Origin: Clostridia bacterium
GTDB taxonomy: Bacteria > Bacillota > Clostridia > Christensenellales > Pumilibacteraceae
DNA length: 64,000 nucleotides
NCBI GenBank assembly: GCA_900767465.1
Contig: CAAGAW010000028.1
Coordinates: 124,001-188,000 of the forward strand
Direction: 5' to 3'
Shown here: positions 17,645-26,364 of the stretch, in pieces
Position numbering within the stretch: position 1 is the first letter of the stretch
Layout: every line of letters begins with the position of its first letter
Position numbers and translations under genes: made by a program
The notes under the pieces: model-generated
What the model saw: the letters and a program-made list of their open reading frames with translations, nothing else
Databases searched by the model: none
What the model was told of the DNA's origin: nothing

Positions 17645-18284
17645 CGATCATTTCAGCGGCAAACAAAACGACGAATACGAATATTATGAGGACGCGCACG
17701 GCGGGTCGTTCGGCAACGACCGCAACGCTTTTACGGGATCTTCGGATCGCGATACGTTTACGGGATCTTCGGATCGCGATTCGTTCTCGCGCGACGAATA
17801 TCCCCGTGCGACCGATTATCGGCCGTCCGACCGCGACTCGTTTTCGCGCGACCGCGACGCGTATGCGCCACGTAACGATTACGCAGATCCCGGCGAACCG
17901 ATAACCCGGGACAATTCGCGCGACTCGTTCTCGTCCGACCGCAATTCTTTCCGACCGGATCGCGAAGTGTATCCGCGCAACGATACGTACGCTCCGCGCG
18001 AACAGCAACCCGCGCCCGAACGCGTCGGTCAGGTCGTCGGATCGGGCAGCAATCGCATAACCGAATATTCGCCCAACACTCCCGAAGACGTTCAGACGGT
18101 AATCGACTCTTTGCGCCGCGGCGAATCCGCAATCGTAAAACTCAACGGCGCGGACGCTCAGGGCAGTCAGCGCGTTCTCGACTTTTTAAGCGGAGCGGTT
18201 TACGCGTTATCAGGCAGCATTTATCGGGTAGAGGGTAATATTTTCCTCCTTTCGCCGTCCGGCGTAGGTGTGAAAAAATCGTAG
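17631..18284 (+). CDS. sepF: Cell division protein SepF with long disordered linker
   Basis: SepF bundles FtsZ filaments and ties them to the membrane. The C-terminal domain (about residues 135-217) has the family signature VLDFLSGAVYALSGSIYRVE and FLLSPSGV. The first about 15 residues (MGKFNDHFSG) could be the membrane-targeting end, but the helix is weak. Between lies a roughly 115-residue region rich in Asp, Arg, Ser, Tyr and Phe, much longer than in Bacillus SepF, including two identical nine-residue units encoded by a 27-bp tandem repeat. The gene overlaps yggS by 14 bases. Confidence 0.92.
   Translation: MGKFNDHFSGKQNDEYEYYEDAHGGSFGNDRNAFTGSSDRDTFTGSSDRDSFSRDEYPRATDYRPSDRDSFSRDRDAYAPRNDYADPGEPITRDNSRDSFSSDRNSFRPDREVYPRNDTYAPREQQPAPERVGQVVGSGSNRITEYSPNTPEDVQTVIDSLRRGESAIVKLNGADAQGSQRVLDFLSGAVYALSGSIYRVEGNIFLLSPSGVGVKKS
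17730..17783 (+). repeat. 27-bp tandem repeat inside sepF
   Basis: Two adjacent 27-base copies (17730-17756 and 17757-17783) differ at one base and encode FTGSSDRDT followed by FTGSSDRDS. The period is a multiple of three, so copy number can change without shifting the frame. Confidence 0.85.
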
Positions 18285-18293
18285 GATCGAACA

Positions 18294-18962
18294 ATGGACA
18301 AACTCGAAAAATTCTTAAAAGCGGCTTGGGATTATATTAAACAGGCAAAAATCGAACTTATCGTACTTTTTGCCGCGCTTGCCGTAGATCTTATAACCAA
18401 AGCGTTGGTTGCCGCAAACATTCCGCTCGGCGGTTCGGTTACGGTAATCCCGAACTTCTTGTACTTCACGTATATTCACAATTACGCCGCGGCGTTCGGC
18501 TCGCGTTTCGGACTCGACAAACTGTTCGGCGAAACGGGTACTACCGTGTTTTTTATCGTGCTTACTTTCGTCGCGATAGGATTCTTTGCGTACTTTATGT
18601 ATCGTAACCGCGGAAAAAGTCTCGTTTATCGTCTCGCATTCGCGCTTATCATCGGCGGAGCGATAGGAAATCTCGTCGACCGTATGGCGTTCGGATGCGT
18701 GCGCGACTTCGTCCAGATCGTGTATTTCGGTCTTACCATTTTCGGTCAGACGTCGTTTGCGATTTTTAACGTTGCGGACGCGGCTTTGTGCGTGGGCGTG
18801 GCGATGTTCCTCGTTTACTACATCTTTATTTATAAAGAACCGAAAAAAGACGAGAGTCTGCTTGCCGACGGCATAGCGGCGGAAAACGCAGCCGATACCG
18901 AATCCGCAAAAACCGAGGAACCGACCGATGCCCGTAACGGAAACGATAAAGATAACGAATAG
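18294..18962 (+). CDS. lspA: Lipoprotein signal peptidase II
   Basis: A four-helix membrane aspartyl protease that removes signal peptides from lipoproteins such as the binding proteins at 24.0 and 25.2 kb. The catalytic aspartates are D129 in GNLVDRM and D162 in FNVADA; the family segment NYAAAFG is also present. At 222 residues it is longer than the usual 150-170: residues about 185-222 form an acidic, charged cytoplasmic tail (ending in NGNDKDNE). The next gene starts within this tail, 35 bases before the stop. Confidence 0.95.
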   Translation: MDKLEKFLKAAWDYIKQAKIELIVLFAALAVDLITKALVAANIPLGGSVTVIPNFLYFTYIHNYAAAFGSRFGLDKLFGETGTTVFFIVLTFVAIGFFAYFMYRNRGKSLVYRLAFALIIGGAIGNLVDRMAFGCVRDFVQIVYFGLTIFGQTSFAIFNVADAALCVGVAMFLVYYIFIYKEPKKDESLLADGIAAENAADTESAKTEEPTDARNGNDKDNE

Positions 18963-19875
18963 TTCGCGGCTGGACGTTGCGCTCAGCGAGCGTACCGGCA
19001 AAACGCGTTCGGCGATAAAGCAACTTATCGAAAAAGGAAACGTTCTACTCAACGGTAATCCGCCGAAAAAGAGCGGAGAAGCGGTAAAGGCGGGCGACGA
19101 AATCACGATCACCGTTCCCGACGCCGTCGAAAAAATCGAAAAAAAGGATATTCCGATCGATATTCTGTACGAGGACGCAGACGTGGCGGTTATAAATAAA
19201 CCGCAAGGTCTTACCGTTCATCCGGCGGGCGGTAATCGTACCGATACGCTCGTAAACGCTCTTATGTTCCGGCTTGATTCGCTCAGCGGCATAAACGGCG
19301 AAATCCGGCCGGGAATCGTTCATCGACTCGACAAAGACACTTCGGGCGTTATGATCGTCGCGAAAAACGACGAAGCGCACCTGTCGCTTTCACGCCAGAT
19401 CGCGGACAGGACGGTCGTAAAAGAGTACGTAGCAATACTCGAAGGCAACCTTACGCCGGACGAGGGGAGAATAGAGACTAAAATCGGAAGATCGCCGCGC
19501 GACCGCAAGCAAATGGCGGTGACGCCCGACGGCAGGACGGCAATCACCGAATGGCGGGTGATAACGCGGTTCAAGGAAAACTGTTTCGCGTTGTTTCGTA
19601 TTCTTACCGGCAGAACGCATCAGATACGAGTTCACGCAAAATATCTCGGTCACCCCGTTGTGGGCGATAAAACGTACGGATTCAAAAAGCAGAAGTTTGC
19701 GCTCGACGGACAACTGTTGCACGCGTACCGGCTTACCGTCACGCATCCGAAAAGCGGCGAGCGCCTTACGTTCACGGCACCGCTTCCCGCATACTTCGTA
19801 AAAGTTTACGATACGCTTGCGGCAAAAGACGGACTCATACCGTTTGATCCGGAAATTATATTCCCAAAGCGTTAA
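18928..19875 (+). CDS. rluD: RluD-family 23S rRNA/tRNA pseudouridine synthase
   Basis: A 315-residue pseudouridine synthase with an N-terminal S4 RNA-binding domain (about residues 13-75) and the catalytic domain. The catalytic Asp is D135 in HRLDKDTSG; RTHQIRVHAKYLGHPV near 230 is the other family motif. The ATG at 18928 has GAGGAA before it although it lies inside lspA, so the two genes overlap by 35 bases. Gene order lspA-rluD is conserved in Bacillota. The precise uridine target in rRNA is inferred from family only. Confidence 0.93.
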   Translation: MPVTETIKITNSSRLDVALSERTGKTRSAIKQLIEKGNVLLNGNPPKKSGEAVKAGDEITITVPDAVEKIEKKDIPIDILYEDADVAVINKPQGLTVHPAGGNRTDTLVNALMFRLDSLSGINGEIRPGIVHRLDKDTSGVMIVAKNDEAHLSLSRQIADRTVVKEYVAILEGNLTPDEGRIETKIGRSPRDRKQMAVTPDGRTAITEWRVITRFKENCFALFRILTGRTHQIRVHAKYLGHPVVGDKTYGFKKQKFALDGQLLHAYRLTVTHPKSGERLTFTAPLPAYFVKVYDTLAAKDGLIPFDPEIIFPKR

Positions 19876-19900
19876 AGGTACGGTTTTTGCCTCTAAATTC

Positions 19901-19929
19901 TTGACATATCCGAGCGTTTATAGTAAAAT
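19901..19929 (+). promoter_or_regulatory. Sigma-A promoter for the 106-residue membrane protein
   Basis: TTGACA (19901-19906) is a perfect -35 box, with a 17-base spacer to TAAAAT (19924-19929). Confidence 0.78.
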
Positions 19930-20004
19930 AATAAGAGTAGGGTCGTTTATTCCTCTCAAAAACGGGCAATAAACGATACGTATCCGAAAAAGGACGGCGT
20001 TACA

Positions 20005-20325
20005 ATGGAAAAGAAAAGTTATTTCAAGCCTTTCGGGCTCAGACAAATCTGCGATATTCTTATGGTTCTCGGTGCCGCGCTCTTGATCGCGGGACTCTTT
20101 ACCGCAATCGGCGCGCTCAACGCCGCGTATATCATACTCGGAATCGGTCTCGGCGTGTACGTAGTCGCTTCCGCGCTTGCCGTGGTTCGCGCCGTGCTTG
20201 TACTTACCGACAAGAAAATCAATCACCGTTCGCCCGAATACAAACGCGCAATCACCAACACCGTCGTTATGAGCGTAATTTTCGCCGTCGCGGTTTTTGG
20301 TCTTTTGTACCTCATCATCGCGTAA
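20005..20325 (+). CDS. Small multi-pass membrane protein of unknown function
   Basis: 106 residues with three hydrophobic segments: about residues 14-34, 39-63 and 86-105. A cytosolic loop (about 64-85) is basic. I do not recognise a family. It has its own promoter, an AAGGACGG ribosome site and a terminator after it, so it is a stand-alone, probably well-expressed unit. Confidence 0.75.
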   Translation: MEKKSYFKPFGLRQICDILMVLGAALLIAGLFTAIGALNAAYIILGIGLGVYVVASALAVVRAVLVLTDKKINHRSPEYKRAITNTVVMSVIFAVAVFGLLYLIIA

Positions 20326-20352
20326 AATCTTTATACCGTATATAAAAAACGA

Positions 20353-20388
20353 CGTCTTGCCGATCTTCCCGGCGAGGCGTTTTTTTTG
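20353..20388 (+). terminator. Rho-independent terminator
   Basis: A ten-pair stem CGTCTTGCCG/CGGCGAGGCG (two G-U pairs) with eight T residues after it. Confidence 0.85.
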
Positions 20389-20556
20389 CGGGCGCGGATA
20401 ATGTAACGGGAACGGGCGACTAGACGAGTTAGCGCGACGAATACGGAAAACGGCGATTTCGTGACGGGCGGTAAGCGAAAAAGAGACGCAAAAAAGCGGA
20501 AACCGACATAAAAAACGCAACGCTGGCAAGTAAAAATTTTTCGACGGCAAAAAAAC
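20389..20556. other. Gene-free stretch before the sensor operon
   Basis: Between the terminator and the next promoter I see no reading frame with a ribosome site and no clear hairpin. The composition is A- and G-rich on the plus strand. Confidence 0.5.
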
Positions 20557-20585
20557 TTGTAAAAATGCGTGAATGATGTTATAAT
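20557..20585 (+). promoter_or_regulatory. Sigma-A promoter for the sugar-sensing two-component operon
   Basis: TTGTAA (20557-20562), 17 bases, TATAAT (20580-20585). The leader is about 105 bases. Confidence 0.7.
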
Positions 20586-20694
20586 GGAAATAAGTAAAGA
20601 CTGAACGGTTGTCGCGGGAAAACAAAATCGGGTTTTGTCGCGCGCCGCGCCGTAATTAAACGGAAAATAATCGCCCGGGGCGGAAGGACGGAAA

Positions 20695-22281
20695 ATGTAC
20701 ACATTGATTCTTGCCGACGACGAAGAACAGATAAGGTCGTCGATAATATCGCTGATCGATTTCGAGAGCGTGGGATTCAAACTCGTCGGACAGGCGAGCA
20801 ACGGCTACGAAGTTCTCGAACTCACCGAAAAGTTAAAGCCCGATCTCGTGCTTTCGGACATAAAAATGCCGTATATGACCGGGATAGAAATGGCGGCGGA
20901 GCTGAGGGAAGTAAGCCCGTCCGCGTTCGTCGTTTTTCTTACCGGTTACGACGACTTCGAGTACGTCCGTAAGGCTCTTGAGTACAACGTTCTGGGATAT
21001 TTGTTAAAGCCCGTTTCGCCCGACGAACTGCTCGCTGAACTGATAAAAATCAAGGCGAGAATGGACAGGGCTTTTTCCGCATGGTCGTCGCGCGAGCAAC
21101 TCGAAGACGCCGAATACACCGCCAACTTAAAGCGCGAACTTGCGCTTACCAAACTCGCTTTCGGCGGAGCGGGGACAGACAACGCCACTGCCGCTCAGCG
21201 CGAAGAACTGCTTGCGCGGGCGGGGTTTTCCGAAACGACCGCCCAAAACGGATTTTTCCGCGTAATGGTAATGCAATCGGCGGGCGGCGCGCCTTCGGGT
21301 ACGGAAAGGCTCGTGGACGGGATAATGCGGAAATATTTCAAGTCGCAAAGCACGGTGTTCCCGGACGGAACGGTCGTAACGCTGATCTACGACGCGGACG
21401 GCAGACAGGACAGAGTTTCGGTCGCCGTACGCGAAACGCTTGAACTGATGCAAAAATATCTTAAAACGAGGGCGTATTGCGGCGTTTCGGGCGAGTTTAC
21501 CTCCGCAAAACACGTAAATCGCGGCTATAAAGAAGCGTTGCTCGCTATGAACGAACTCAAAAACGACGACGGAGAAATCCGCTACGTGTCCGACGTCGAA
21601 TTTTTGTCCGGCAGCCGCGACGACGACTTTGCCGACAAGTTCGGCGAAAAAATCGAAAATTTGCTCAAGTCGGGTACGGAAAGCGAATTGCTCGCGTATC
21701 TCGACTCGCAGATTCTGAAAGCGGAACAGCGCAAAATCGACGTTGGCGGAATCACCGCAAAACTTCTTACCGCCATATACCGCGCAGCCAAATCGTTTAC
21801 GGACAAAGCGCCGCCGTCTTATTTATTCGCGTCCGGCGCGTTCAACGACGCGCTCAAAGCGTGCGGCGAAAGCTTTACTCACGTAGGCATGGGCGAAATG
21901 GTTTTGAAGGCAAAACGGTATATCGACGCCCAGCGCAAAAACACTACCGACAGACTTGCCGACATGGCTCGGTCCGCCGTCGAAAACAGATTCGCCGATC
22001 CGAATCTGACGCTTAACTCGCTGTCCGACGAGCTCGGCTGCTCCGTTCCGTATTTAAGTTCGCTCATAAGCAAAACTTCGGGCGTTTCGTTTACTACGCT
22101 GCTCACCGAAAAGCGAATGAAAAAGGCGAAAGAACTGCTTATGGGGTCGAATATGAAAATATCGGAAATATGCACGCGTTGCGGGTACGTGGATCAGTAC
22201 TATTTTTCGTATACGTTCAAAAAATATCACGGCGTTTCGCCCGCGCTTATGCGTTCGGCGAACAAAGGGGAATCGAATTGA
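20695..22281 (+). CDS. Response regulator, AraC-type output (YesN-like)
   Basis: A 528-residue regulator. The receiver domain (residues 1-120) has the acidic pair D8/D9, the phosphoacceptor D55 in LSDIKMP and the Lys in LLKPVS near 106. A central region of about 280 residues has no recognised motif and is typical of YesN-like proteins. The C-terminus (about 425-528) is a double helix-turn-helix AraC domain, including KISEICTRCGYVDQYYFS. Its stop codon overlaps the start of the partner kinase. The obvious target is the mglBAC operon downstream, by position only. Confidence 0.92.
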   Translation: MYTLILADDEEQIRSSIISLIDFESVGFKLVGQASNGYEVLELTEKLKPDLVLSDIKMPYMTGIEMAAELREVSPSAFVVFLTGYDDFEYVRKALEYNVLGYLLKPVSPDELLAELIKIKARMDRAFSAWSSREQLEDAEYTANLKRELALTKLAFGGAGTDNATAAQREELLARAGFSETTAQNGFFRVMVMQSAGGAPSGTERLVDGIMRKYFKSQSTVFPDGTVVTLIYDADGRQDRVSVAVRETLELMQKYLKTRAYCGVSGEFTSAKHVNRGYKEALLAMNELKNDDGEIRYVSDVEFLSGSRDDDFADKFGEKIENLLKSGTESELLAYLDSQILKAEQRKIDVGGITAKLLTAIYRAAKSFTDKAPPSYLFASGAFNDALKACGESFTHVGMGEMVLKAKRYIDAQRKNTTDRLADMARSAVENRFADPNLTLNSLSDELGCSVPYLSSLISKTSGVSFTTLLTEKRMKKAKELLMGSNMKISEICTRCGYVDQYYFSYTFKKYHGVSPALMRSANKGESN

Positions 22282-23978
22282 CCGGAAACAAGAAAAAAAT
22301 ACCGCTTTACTCGCTGCTTACGATAATGTCGGTCGCGCTCGTTCTTGCGTCGGTCGTTATAGTCGCCGCAGTGCTGACGGGACGATCAAAAGACCTCATT
22401 ACCCAGTCCACCGTAAGCGGAGTGGAGCGCACCGCAACAAGCGTGAAAATATCCGTCGCCGACCGCATAGACTCCGCCGCCGCCACGCTCGACGTCGTAA
22501 AGAGCAAACTTACCGTATCCGACGCCGCGTTTTCGGAAGTCGCTTTGTCCGCGGTTACGCTCGACGAAAACTTCGACAGCGTTATAGTTTACGACGAAAA
22601 CGGCGAAATACTGAAATGCGTTTCGGATAAAACTCTGAAAAGCACGGGCTCGGTCAATTTATCCGACTTCCGCAAAAACGCGACCGAGGGCGTTTATTAC
22701 TTTTCGCCGCTGCACGTTCAGACGCTTTTCAGCGGCGAATATCCGTGGGTGGTAACCGTCTGTACCGCGGTAAAAGGCACGGTTTACGGCGACGTTTATT
22801 TGTCCGCCGACGTGACGTTGTCGTCGATTTTCAAAATCATAGACGAGACGAAGATCGGCAATCGCGGGTACTGTTACATTGTCGGCAACGACGGCGAAAT
22901 CGTGTATCACCCCCGTCGCCAGCTTATCCAGAGCGGCGTAGACTCGCTCGACGACGTGTCTCTGACCTCCGACGGCGTGCAGATGTCGGGCGAAAAAGCG
23001 TACGTCGTTTTAAGCGTCGAAAATACGGGCTGGAAAATCGTTTCGCTCAATTATCCGGGCGAACTGAGCGACGTTTACGCGCAAAAAACCGTAAGAACCA
23101 TAGTTATTTCGTCCGTAAGCGCGATAGCGCTCGCGTGCATAATCGCGGTTCTGGTTTCGAGGCATATAAGCAAGCCCATTTCGACGGTAGCGAGCGAGAT
23201 GAAAAAATTCGAAAAGGACGTATACGGTTACAGATGCGACGACGGCTTTTCTTCGGTTATATCCGAAGCCGATTCGTTGTTTACGGCGTTCAAAGTAAAC
23301 GTAACCGTCGTTCAGCAACTTCTTAAAGAGGTGGAAGAAAAACAGCGCGAAGTGACGAAAAGCCAGCTCGAAACGCTGCGTAATCAGATAAACCCGCACT
23401 TTTTATACAACACACTCGACTCGGTGCTGTGGATGTGCAAGGTGGGCAAGAACGACGAAGCCGCCGAGATGATAAGCGCGCTCGCAAAACTTCTGCGCAT
23501 AGGCGTCAGCAGAGGCAAGCGCATCGTCCTGATCGCGAAAGAAATCGAACATGCCGAGAGTTATCTGAAAATCCAGAGTATGCGTTTCGGCGGCAAATTC
23601 ACCTACAAATTCGACGTGGACAGCGAGGTTTTGTCCGCGCGGTGCAACAAAATCATTCTTCAACCGTTTATCGAAAACGCTATAAAGCACGCAATGATAG
23701 AGGGCGACGTTCTTAATATAACGATAAGCGGCAAGATCGAAAACGACAAGGTTTTGTTAAAGGTTATCGACGACGGGTGCGGTATTCCGGCGGACAAACT
23801 CGACGAAATACGTAACGGCACGCTCGAAAGTCTCGGTATAGGCATCGGGAACGTCGATTCGCGTATAAAAATGTGTTTCGGCGAAGAGTACGGCGTTACG
23901 ATAGACAGCGTAGAGGACGAGGGGTGCGCGGTAACGATCACGTTGCCGCTCGACGCAAAGGAGGTTTACGATGAATAA
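22278..23978 (+). CDS. Sensor histidine kinase (YesM-like)
   Basis: A 566-residue membrane kinase: transmembrane helix near residues 10-30, an extracellular sensor of roughly 245 residues (dCache-like, judged by length and position), a second helix near 280-300, HAMP, then the LytS/YesM-type kinase core. The phosphorylated His is in INPHFLYNT near 376; the ATP-binding boxes DDGCGIP and GIGIGNV follow. Start is TTG at 22278 (TTGA overlaps the regulator's stop) behind AAAGGGGA; the longer frame starting at 22170 would run inside the regulator gene. Confidence 0.92.
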   Translation: MTGNKKKIPLYSLLTIMSVALVLASVVIVAAVLTGRSKDLITQSTVSGVERTATSVKISVADRIDSAAATLDVVKSKLTVSDAAFSEVALSAVTLDENFDSVIVYDENGEILKCVSDKTLKSTGSVNLSDFRKNATEGVYYFSPLHVQTLFSGEYPWVVTVCTAVKGTVYGDVYLSADVTLSSIFKIIDETKIGNRGYCYIVGNDGEIVYHPRRQLIQSGVDSLDDVSLTSDGVQMSGEKAYVVLSVENTGWKIVSLNYPGELSDVYAQKTVRTIVISSVSAIALACIIAVLVSRHISKPISTVASEMKKFEKDVYGYRCDDGFSSVISEADSLFTAFKVNVTVVQQLLKEVEEKQREVTKSQLETLRNQINPHFLYNTLDSVLWMCKVGKNDEAAEMISALAKLLRIGVSRGKRIVLIAKEIEHAESYLKIQSMRFGGKFTYKFDVDSEVLSARCNKIILQPFIENAIKHAMIEGDVLNITISGKIENDKVLLKVIDDGCGIPADKLDEIRNGTLESLGIGIGNVDSRIKMCFGEEYGVTIDSVEDEGCAVTITLPLDAKEVYDE

Positions 23979-24939
23979 ACCGAAAAGAGCATTGGCGATA
24001 TTTATCGCGGTAATGATGCTGTTCGTTTCGGTATCGTGTTCGCAGACCGCCGCGAAAGAAGTAAATATATACCTTATAACGAAAGGATCGGGATCGACGT
24101 TCTGGGGCGCGGTCAAGGCTGGCGCGGAGGCGGCGGCAAACGAGTACGGCGCGGAACTTACCGTTTTCGAGCCGTCCGGAGAAGAGGCGGAAGACGAACA
24201 GATCGCGTTTCTGGAAAATGCGGTAAAAAAACTGCCGGACGCCGTTGCGATATCGGCAATCGGATACGAAAGCGGCGGAACGTACGTGGACAAACTGACT
24301 GCCGCCGGCGTGAAAGTCGTCGAATTCGACAGCCTTACGGAATCTTCGTCCGCCGATATGCGCGTCACGATAGATAATTTCGCCGCGGGCGTAAAAGCGT
24401 TTCAACAGATAAGAAAGAGCGTCGGAGGAAAACTGAAAATATGCGAGTTGATTCCCGACGTTTCGACGGCGAACGCGCGCGAACGCGAAGCAGGATTGAG
24501 GTTTGCCGCAAAAGAAGACGGCAACGCCGAAATAACGGTGGTGGCATACATCGAATCCGCGCTTTCGCCCGCGAAAGAGAAAGCGGAGAGCGTTCTGACG
24601 GATCACACCGAAGTCAACGCCGTCGTCGCGCTTAACGAATGGGCAACTCTCGGCGCGGGCGAGGCTGTTTTAGGCATGAACAAGTCGGACGAGATTTTCG
24701 TATCCGGTTTCGACAACAACGCGCTGTCTGCCGAAAGGCTCGAGGGAGGAGCGGTAGATTCGCTCGTTCTTCAGAATCCGTACGCAATGGGGTATTTCAG
24801 CGTCAAAAACGCGTACCTTCTGTCGGTCGGACAGGCAAAAGCGGGTAACACCGTTATCGAAACCGTCGTTGCCACGCGGGAAAATATGTTTTCGGACGAC
24901 GTCGTAAAACTGTTGTTTCCGTTCAAATCTTTTAAGTAA
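23971..24939 (+). CDS. Sugar-binding lipoprotein of the sensor system
   Basis: A 322-residue periplasmic-binding-protein-like (type I) lipoprotein. The N-terminus has a hydrophobic signal ending in the lipobox VSVSC (Cys near 24). The mature part begins with VNIYLITKGSGSTFWGAVKAG, typical of ribose/galactose-type binders. It overlaps the kinase by eight bases and has its own AAAGGAGG site. Binding proteins encoded in YesN/YesM operons are thought to present sugar to the kinase's extracellular domain rather than to a transporter; that role is inference here. Confidence 0.88.
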   Translation: MNKPKRALAIFIAVMMLFVSVSCSQTAAKEVNIYLITKGSGSTFWGAVKAGAEAAANEYGAELTVFEPSGEEAEDEQIAFLENAVKKLPDAVAISAIGYESGGTYVDKLTAAGVKVVEFDSLTESSSADMRVTIDNFAAGVKAFQQIRKSVGGKLKICELIPDVSTANAREREAGLRFAAKEDGNAEITVVAYIESALSPAKEKAESVLTDHTEVNAVVALNEWATLGAGEAVLGMNKSDEIFVSGFDNNALSAERLEGGAVDSLVLQNPYAMGYFSVKNAYLLSVGQAKAGNTVIETVVATRENMFSDDVVKLLFPFKSFK

Positions 24940-25035
24940 AAACCCCGTAAATCGCTTTACGCGGACGAAAAATACGGAAAAATACGCGTATAATCGGACG
25001 AAGTCCGGCACAAAATAAAACGTTACAAACGGAAA

Positions 25036-25062
25036 AACGCCGCGTTTTGCGACGTTTTTTTA
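25036..25062 (+). terminator. Rho-independent terminator after the sensor operon
   Basis: AACGCCGC pairs with GCGACGTT (one mismatch) and is followed by a T run. Confidence 0.7.
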
Positions 25063-25202
25063 TTGTCGGGGAGGAAAATATTAAAATTTTGTAACTTTTC
25101 ATTAAAAAATCATATTCAAAAAAAATTCGTAATCGGTTAAACTATAACCAAGAAAAGTGAAGCGGCCGCATTGCGGCAAAATCATCTTCACAGGAGGTAG
25201 TA

Positions 25203-26294
25203 ATGTTAAAGTTGAGAAAATTTCTCTCGGTTGTTGTAGCCGCGGTTATGTGCGCGTGCGTGTTCGGCGCTTTGACGGCATGCAAGGGCGGTAACAAGTA
25301 CGAAATAGCGGTATTCGCTTACAAGTACGACGACAGCTACATCGCCACCGTCCGCACCGCGCTCGAAGAAAAGTTCAAAGGACACAGCGACGTGAACGTG
25401 ACGTTCTACAACGGCGAGAACAACCAGCAAACCCAGAGCGCGCAGATCGACACCGCGATCACCAAAGGAGCGGATCTGCTCATCATCAACGCGGTAGACT
25501 TTCAGGCTTCGGGCGACGACCTCGCGCAGAAATGCAAAGACAAGAACAAACCCGCCATCTTCTTCAACCGCGAGATAGCCGATTCCGCCGTCAACAAAGC
25601 CGACAATATCTGCTTCGTCGGAACCGATCCCAACGCGCCCGGACACATGCTCGGCGAAATGATCGCTAAATTGCTCGAAAACGACGAGCAGTTCAAAAAG
25701 TACGACAAGAACAACGACGGAAAAATTCAGTACGCTATGTTCCGTGCGGAAGTAGGAAACGCGGAAGCGGACGGCAGAACCAGATATTCGGTAGAGGATG
25801 CCAACGCAAAACTCGCCGCTAATACGAGTCTGACCGTCGCAAACAAAACCGGCAACGTTCTTACCCGCGTAGGCGCAGACCAGCTTGCCAACTGGGACAG
25901 CACCAAAGCGAACGAAATGATGTCCGCGCTGTTCAGCGAATCCGGCGGCACGCCCAACATCGAACTCGTTATCTGCAATAACGACGATATGGCACTCGGC
26001 GTAATTTCCGCGCTCAACGCAAGGGGTTACAACAGTCAGGGCAGCAAGACGACCGCCGGAGCGAAGTATATTCCCGTATACGGCGTAGACGCGCTTGCAA
26101 CCGCGCTTGACGCGATCAGAAACGGCAAAATGCAAGGTACCGTCAAACAGGACGGCGACGCAATGGCGGAAGCCATCGTAAAAATCGCCATGAACCTTAA
26201 AAACAGCAAGTCGTTCCTGGCGGACACCGATTACAAGTTCGAAGACGGAGTCAGAAAACTCAGAATTCCTTACGCACCGGTAACCGAAGCGTAA
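25203..26294 (+). CDS. mglB: Galactose/glucose-binding lipoprotein of ABC transporter
   Basis: A 363-residue lipoprotein (lipobox LTAC, Cys near 22) of the MglB type. Two MglB hallmarks are visible: the EF-hand-like calcium loop DKNNDGKIQ starting at D168, and the segment ANWDSTKANEMM, whose Trp corresponds to the sugar-stacking Trp of the E. coli protein. The N-terminal strand FAYKYDDSYIATVR also fits. These features make galactose or glucose the best ligand guess. It has a strong GGAGG site. No good -35 box lies upstream although TATAAC is present near 25142, which would fit activation by the neighbouring regulator. Confidence 0.92.
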   Translation: MLKLRKFLSVVVAAVMCACVFGALTACKGGNKYEIAVFAYKYDDSYIATVRTALEEKFKGHSDVNVTFYNGENNQQTQSAQIDTAITKGADLLIINAVDFQASGDDLAQKCKDKNKPAIFFNREIADSAVNKADNICFVGTDPNAPGHMLGEMIAKLLENDEQFKKYDKNNDGKIQYAMFRAEVGNAEADGRTRYSVEDANAKLAANTSLTVANKTGNVLTRVGADQLANWDSTKANEMMSALFSESGGTPNIELVICNNDDMALGVISALNARGYNSQGSKTTAGAKYIPVYGVDALATALDAIRNGKMQGTVKQDGDAMAEAIVKIAMNLKNSKSFLADTDYKFEDGVRKLRIPYAPVTEA

Positions 26295-26364
26295 CAAACG
26301 ATTTCCCGCAAGGTCGGCGGAGCGCAAGCTCCGCCTGCCTTTAACGGGGAAAAGGATGATAATT

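Noticed and set aside
17730..17783. CRISPR-like short repeats
   Set aside because: Only two adjacent copies without spacers, inside a coding frame. No CRISPR array or cas gene is seen in the window.
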